From Amborella trichopoda (Eukaryota > Streptophyta > Magnoliopsida > Amborellales > Amborellaceae), in assembly GCF_000471905.2 (NCBI RefSeq), contig NW_006498549.1, positions 1,400,981-1,464,980 on the forward strand: a stretch of 64,000 nucleotides of DNA. The letters run 5' to 3'. This document shows positions 59,491 to 64,000 of the stretch, piece by piece. Position 1 is the first letter of the stretch; every line of letters starts with the position of its first letter. The translations under genes and the position numbers were made by a program. The notes under the pieces were generated by a model. That model was not told the DNA's origin, searched no databases, and worked only from the letters and a program-made list of their open reading frames with translations.

Positions 59491-61049
59491 TCGCCACGTC
59501 CTTCAGCGCCGCTTGACACATGAACAAAAGCCAACCATCACCATGTGTTTAGCAACCGTACGCCTTCCCCACAACGGTTCACATCCTACAATCGTACGGT
59601 CCACCTCCTATGACCGTTCATCTTCCGCCGAAACTTCTGCCACACGGCTAGAAACTCACTAAAAGAACTTTCCCGCCTAAGTATTTTGGCCTGGACGTCA
59701 CCAGAAACTCATATGGAAAACTTCCCCTAGGTTCCAAAAACCCTCTGCAACACCACGAACAGCGTCGAAAAGCTACCACAATCATTGGGAAACCCCTTAA
59801 AAACCCCCGAAAAATCCCTAAGATGTGCGAAAATACTCACTGCAATGTTTCTTGCCTCTTCTACTAAAAAAAATGCAATCAAAACCTCTTTTGTTTCACG
59901 AAAAACTTCTCGGACCACTCTCCTTTCCTTGCTACTCTCTCTACAACCTCACCAAATTCTGAGAAAAGCTCACACGCCGAAGGTCGTGTCTATAAAACCC
60001 TGACTGAAATCCCACTGATTGCCGAGAACCTTCCCTACACAAACTGTTGCTGAAGTCTTACTACTCGTCGAAACTTCAAGTGACCACCCTCTCCTCACCG
60101 TTAAAGAAATGGTTTTTCTTAAGTTTTTTTACCCTTGGTGAAAAATGAGGAAAGAACAGGGTTTTACCCCCTTATATAGACTACACTACCCTAGAATGCC
60201 CCCCACAAACTAGGAATTCTAGTTGTGTCCAAGGGAAGCCAAGCAACGATGAGCCGGGTCAGGCTTTGGCTCAAGGCCCGAAGTAACTTTCATCGACCCA
60301 TCACCCAATGCCAGGTGAATTTCAAACCACCTTAGTGCTGGTTGACTAACGCTGGGTGAATTTCAAACCACCCTAGCACCAGTTGACCAACGCTGGGTAA
60401 GTTTCAAAACAACCCTAGCTTAGGTTGATTAGTTCTGGGTGAGTTTTAAACAACCTTAACGCCGGTTGTGTTTTAAGAGTGCAGCACCGATTGAATATTC
60501 ACAAGAAACCATGATCGCTACACCTGGCACCGACTGTATTACAAATAGCCCATTGTCACCTACTCTAGGTTGGAGCAGTGTATGCCCTACCAATATCCCT
60601 AGTAGAGTTACACCCAAGACGGGACGTGTCATCCCTAGTGGAATTGCACCCGGGTCGTTGCACCCAAATCATAACCTCCCCAATGGAGTCAAGAGATGTC
60701 CCTCATCCCTCAGTAGGAGCCACACCCATACTGCAGCCCATTATCCCCAATGGAGTTGGAGTCATGTTTAACCCTACAATCCCCAGTGGGTCAGCTTCAC
60801 TCCAAGCTACCTTATTCCCAAGGAGTCGAGTTACCTGTCATAAGCTAATTCTCTATAGATCTCATCTTCACCCTAGAGAATATGCTTACCCCCTTTTTAA
60901 ACCTAGTAAAGTCCACCTTTGTTGGTCATCCTTCATCAGGTCGCCATTTTCATCTGAGCCATCTGCTTGTGTATGGCCTTAATCATTTTATCCCCAGGGA
61001 GTTAGATTGTCATCCACAGACCTATTGCCAGCGGAGCTTCATGACGACC
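59491..61049 (+). other. Antisense leader and hairpin-motif spacer of the large element
   Basis: Non-coding. 59491-60180 is the presumed leader of the antisense gene. 60300-60540 holds repeated small hairpin phrases (aacaaccttaacgccggttg, gctggttgactaacgctggg). 60540-61049 has strings such as ccccaatggagt and ccctagtagagttacaccca. The same order occurs inverted at 44650-46290 and, in part, at 34445-35090. Confidence 0.7.
60173..60178 (-). promoter_or_regulatory. TATA box for the antisense gene
   Basis: The minus reading TCTATATAAGGGGGTAAAAC is a strong plant TATA context. About 690 bp further in the antisense direction lies the first clear PMD-like coding stretch. The region between has the CT/GA-rich look of a plant 5' leader. 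A homologous but altered version sits near 45530-45545 on the + strand. Confidence 0.55.
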
Positions 61050-62700
61050 CAAACTATGGTCTAGATGCATGACCCTAAACTCCATGGTCCAAACTATATG
61101 ACCTTAAACTGTAGCGGAGGTTTAGTTGCACGACCTTAAACTGCACAGTCCTAGTCTTTAAACTGCATGACCGTGGGCCAAACTATATGACCTTAAACTA
61201 TAGCGGACGTCTAGTTGCACGACCTTAAAACTGCACAGTCCTAGTGGTATGACTTTAAACTGCATGATCACGGTCCAGCTATATGACCCTAAACTATAGT
61301 GCACATCCTAGTCGCATGACGATAAAAGGCTCAACACCATGGTCCAAACTATATTTAAACAATAGCATAGGTCTAGTTGCACAGCCTTAAACTGCACGGT
61401 CCTAGTTGTATGACTTTAAACTACATAACCATGGTCCAGTTGTTTGACCTTAAACCATAGTCTACATCCTAGTCTCATGACGATAAAAGGCTCAAACACC
61501 ATGGTCCAAACTATAAGACCTTAAACTATAGCTATGGTCTAGATGCACGACCCTAAACTCCATGGTCCAACCCTATGACCTTAAACTATAGCTATGGTCT
61601 AAATGCACGACCCTAAACTCCATGATCCAAAATATATGACCTTAAACTATAGCTATGNNNNNNNNNNNNNNNNNNNNNNNNNNNNNNNNNNNNNNNNNNN
61701 NNNNNNNNNNNNNNNNNNNNNNNNNNNNNNNNNNNNNNNNNNNNNNNNNNNNNNNNNNNNNNNNNNNNNNNNNNNNNNNNNNNNNNNNNNNNNNNNNNNN
61801 NNNNNNNNNNNNNNNNNNNNNNNNNNNNNNNNNNNNNNNNNNNNNNNNNNNNNNNNNNNNNNNNNNNNNNNNNNNNNNNNNNNNNNNNNNNNNNNNNNNN
61901 NNNNNNNNNNNNNNNAAACTATAGCTATGGTCTAGATGCACGACCCTAAACTCCATGGTCCAACCCTATGACCTTAAACTATAGCTATGGTCTAAATGCA
62001 CGACCCTAAACTCCATGATCCAAAATATATGACCTTAAACTATAGCTATGATCTAGATGCACGACCCTAAACTCCATGTTCCAAATTATATGACCTTAAA
62101 CTATAGCTATGGTCTAGATGCACAACCCTAAACTCCATGGTCCAAACTATATGACCTTAAACTATAACGAAGGTCTAGTTGCACAACCTTAAACTGTACA
62201 ATCCTAGTTGTATGACTTTAAACTGCATGACCACGGTCCAAACTATATGACCTTAAACTGTAGCGGACGTCTAGTTGTACGACCTTAAACTATATGGTCT
62301 TAGTTGTATGACTTTAAACTACATAACCACGGTCCAGCTGTATGACCTTAAAACATAGTCTACGTCCTAGCTGCATGACGTTAAAAGGCTCAACACCATA
62401 GTCCAAACTATATGACCATAAATTGTAGCTGCGGTTCATACTGCATGACCCTAAATTGCCCCATGGTCCAAACTATACGACCTTAAACTGTAGCGAAGGT
62501 CTAGTTTCACAACCTTAAACTGCATGATCCTAGTTGTATGACTTTAAACTGCATAACTACGGTCTAGTTGTATGACCTTAAACCATGGCACCCGTAAAAG
62601 GCTTAGCAGCCACAGTCCAGCTGTATGACCTTAAACCATAGTGCACGTCCTGACCGCATGACGATAAACCGCTTTGCCCAAGTCACAGAGGCATGACCAT
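61050..62700 (+). repeat. Tandem GACCTTAAAC repeat series, ~30/60-bp period, with gap
   Basis: Phrases atatgaccttaaac and gcacgaccttaaac or gcacgaccctaaac alternate at about 28-32 bp, giving a 60-bp unit. Around 61531-62090 the units form a two-type higher-order pattern (60 plus 61 bp): ggtctagatg with ggtccaaccctatg, then ggtctaaatg with gatccaaaatatatg. An assembly gap interrupts the array. Confidence 0.92.
61658..61915. other. Assembly gap (N run)
   Basis: 258 N characters inside the tandem series. Open frames running across it are artefacts. The gap breaks a 121-bp higher-order repeat and the spacing of matching units across it does not fit that period, so its size is probably not exact. 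Confidence 0.99.
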
Positions 62701-64000
62701 AAACTTGCCCCCACATATGCGCACACGCCTTTACGTGCACTGTCAAGAACGCATTCCCTAACCTACTAGTTAGTGTGTGCCACCACCTTCATTACCTCCC
62801 CAGTGACTTCATTCATTTTATCACCATACATCATTCCCCAGTGAGTCTCACCCACACTAACAAAACAACAAACCATCCTGCCACTTATACTCGTCGTACG
62901 ATTAGTGGGTCACCATCATCTACGCACATTTCATACATCGTCCATCTCTCGTAGGTAGCCTCGAACCATCTTCCCAAGTGATTCCATTCACCACCATACT
63001 CACTCCATGGCCTTCATAGACTGTCATTCATCACCACCATGGTCCAGCTATATGACCTTAAACCATAGTGCATGTCCAGGCCGCATGACATTAAACTATT
63101 TCGCACAGGTCTCGAAGGTATGACCTTAAAACACTCCTTCACAAAAAAAAAAGAGAAAAGAATTACGGGCATGGTGTATACCTGAACCTGGGAACGCTAT
63201 GAGTAAAAATGACAGATGGACATGGTCACGAGACCATGAGTAAAAGAGTTTCGTGAATAAAACAAAACTGAGCTCGATGAAACCCGAAAGGGCATCATGA
63301 GTAAAAATGGATGAAAAGGGTGGACATGGTCGAAAGGTCATCGGTAAAAGAGCCCCAAAATAAATAGAAGTTCGTGAAAACCATCTCTACAGTGCCGCCG
63401 CTTCCCAAGTTCAAGCAAAATACCAGGAGGAAATCCTCAAAAAGAAATCCTCACTCAAAAAGAAGGAAATCCTCAATGTCACAATACCAGGACACCAAAA
63501 AAGCATGAGCTTCAAGGAAAAGATTTCGACAGCTTGAGTTCATTTACCAAGAAGGACTCGAAAGGCAAAAGATTGGCCGGGAATGCAAGACAAGTCTCAT
63601 GAAAAAGAGCATCATTCTCACAAGGCCATCAACATACTTTCAAAAATGTTGAAGATGCCTCAAGGAAGTTAAGTCAGCCATGACCTTGGATCAGCAATCG
63701 GGGTGATTGTCCTAGCTGCACAGCAATGGGTAGGGGTGGTTGTACCCAGAGCTGGTCACCTCAACAAACTGATGTACCCTACTCGCCAAGGAATAACAGG
63801 TCAGTCAAACTTTGGACAAGTAATCAGGGTGATTGTCCTAGCTGCATAGCAGTGAATAGGAGTGGTTGTACTTAGAGCTGGTCACCTCGACAAACTGAGG
63901 TCACCGACTGAGTCGTAAAGCACACCATTCATCCTCGAAACGTGGTTCAATACCAGAGGATGCAAGAAAACCCAGACCAATGGGAACAATGCCCTTCGAC
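62701..64000 (+). other. 3' non-coding end of the large element (to window end)
   Basis: No coding signal. Matches inversely 38460-39830 and 43700-44160, including the repeated phrase gggtggttgtacccagagct (63732 and, altered, 63862). In the other copies this sequence leads into the 3' LTR, about 0.3 kb beyond the window edge. Confidence 0.75.

Larger units (their letters stand above)
46340..64000 (+). mobile_element. Large Tat/Ogre-like LTR element, runs past window end
   Basis: More than 17.6 kb. Parts: 5' LTR (46340-49466), primer-binding site (49470-49488), leader with an unassigned Ser/Thr/Pro-rich frame (49730-50293), gag (50875-53620), protease (53767-54530), pre-RT segment (54571-55480), an antisense PMD-like gene (59490 to 55640), its TATA box (60178-60173), and a 3' non-coding region with a tandem series (61050-62700). 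The sequence at 63500-64000 matches, inversely, the stretch that lies about 0.3 kb before LTR starts at 38147 and 43383, so the 3' LTR should begin soon after the window. No RT, RNase H or integrase is seen. It is broken at several points. Age: old, since its LTR differs widely from its relatives. Confidence 0.82.

Noticed and set aside
61603-61956. Open frames across the N run
   Set aside because: They consist of unknown bases and have no meaning.

Overview
The window looks like intergenic nuclear DNA of a flowering plant. It is packed with plant-type repeats: Ty3/Gypsy elements of the Tat/Ogre and Tekay (Del) lineages, Copia LTR copies, an L1-type LINE with a plant-style zf-RVT/RNase H tail, and short foldback DNA elements. 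I found no convincing intact host protein gene, tRNA, rRNA or CRISPR array. The species cannot be told from the sequence. Base 61658-61915 is an assembly gap.

Layout. 1-140 is a TTA microsatellite. 198-1790 is an antisense Tat-lineage RNase H/integrase remnant. 2310-2965 is a foldback element whose inverted sister lies at 13094-13790. 3060-4358 is a LINE 3' end with a poly(A) tail. Small foldback elements lie at 4530-4719 and 12115-12296. 5882-8790 (plus) and 14975-18425 (minus) are two copies of one Copia family with LTRs of about 1.9 kb. 8791-14974 is otherwise AT-rich, with short local duplications and one unrecognised ORF-like stretch near 10.3-10.5 kb.

From 18426 to the end, nearly everything belongs to one Tat/Ogre-like family, here called family L. 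It has LTRs of about 3.0-3.3 kb that run from TG (tgtttgaac) to CA (cctaacca). Full-length LTRs lie at 20038-23293 (+), 40417-43383 (-) and 46340-49466 (+). Partial ones lie at 18426-20037 (-), 26376-28059 (-), 28060-29540 or beyond (+) and 37143-38147 (-). A Tekay pol remnant (23294-26375, minus) sits between the 3' ends of two LTRs that face each other. A gag/protease-region remnant is at 31780-34444 and a Tat pol remnant at 35627-37142 (minus). 37143-46339 is a tandem LTR-internal-LTR remnant on the minus strand.

The largest element starts at 46340 and runs past the window end (more than 17.6 kb). It has a 5' LTR, a primer-binding site, gag, protease, then an antisense gene resembling plant mobile domain (PMD) proteins with its own TATA box, and a long repeat-filled 3' region. 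No reverse transcriptase, RNase H or integrase is seen between protease and the antisense gene, so it is probably a non-autonomous element. All LTR elements here are broken fossils.

The most interesting signals are four. First, tandem arrays of small hairpins in the transcribed part of the family-L LTRs show compensatory base changes between copies. Second, the antisense PMD-like unit has its own promoter-like sequence inside the LTR element. Third, two LTRs face each other around a Tekay pol with both joins at LTR ends. Fourth, a GACCTTAAAC motif recurs about every 30 bp in the element's 3' region.
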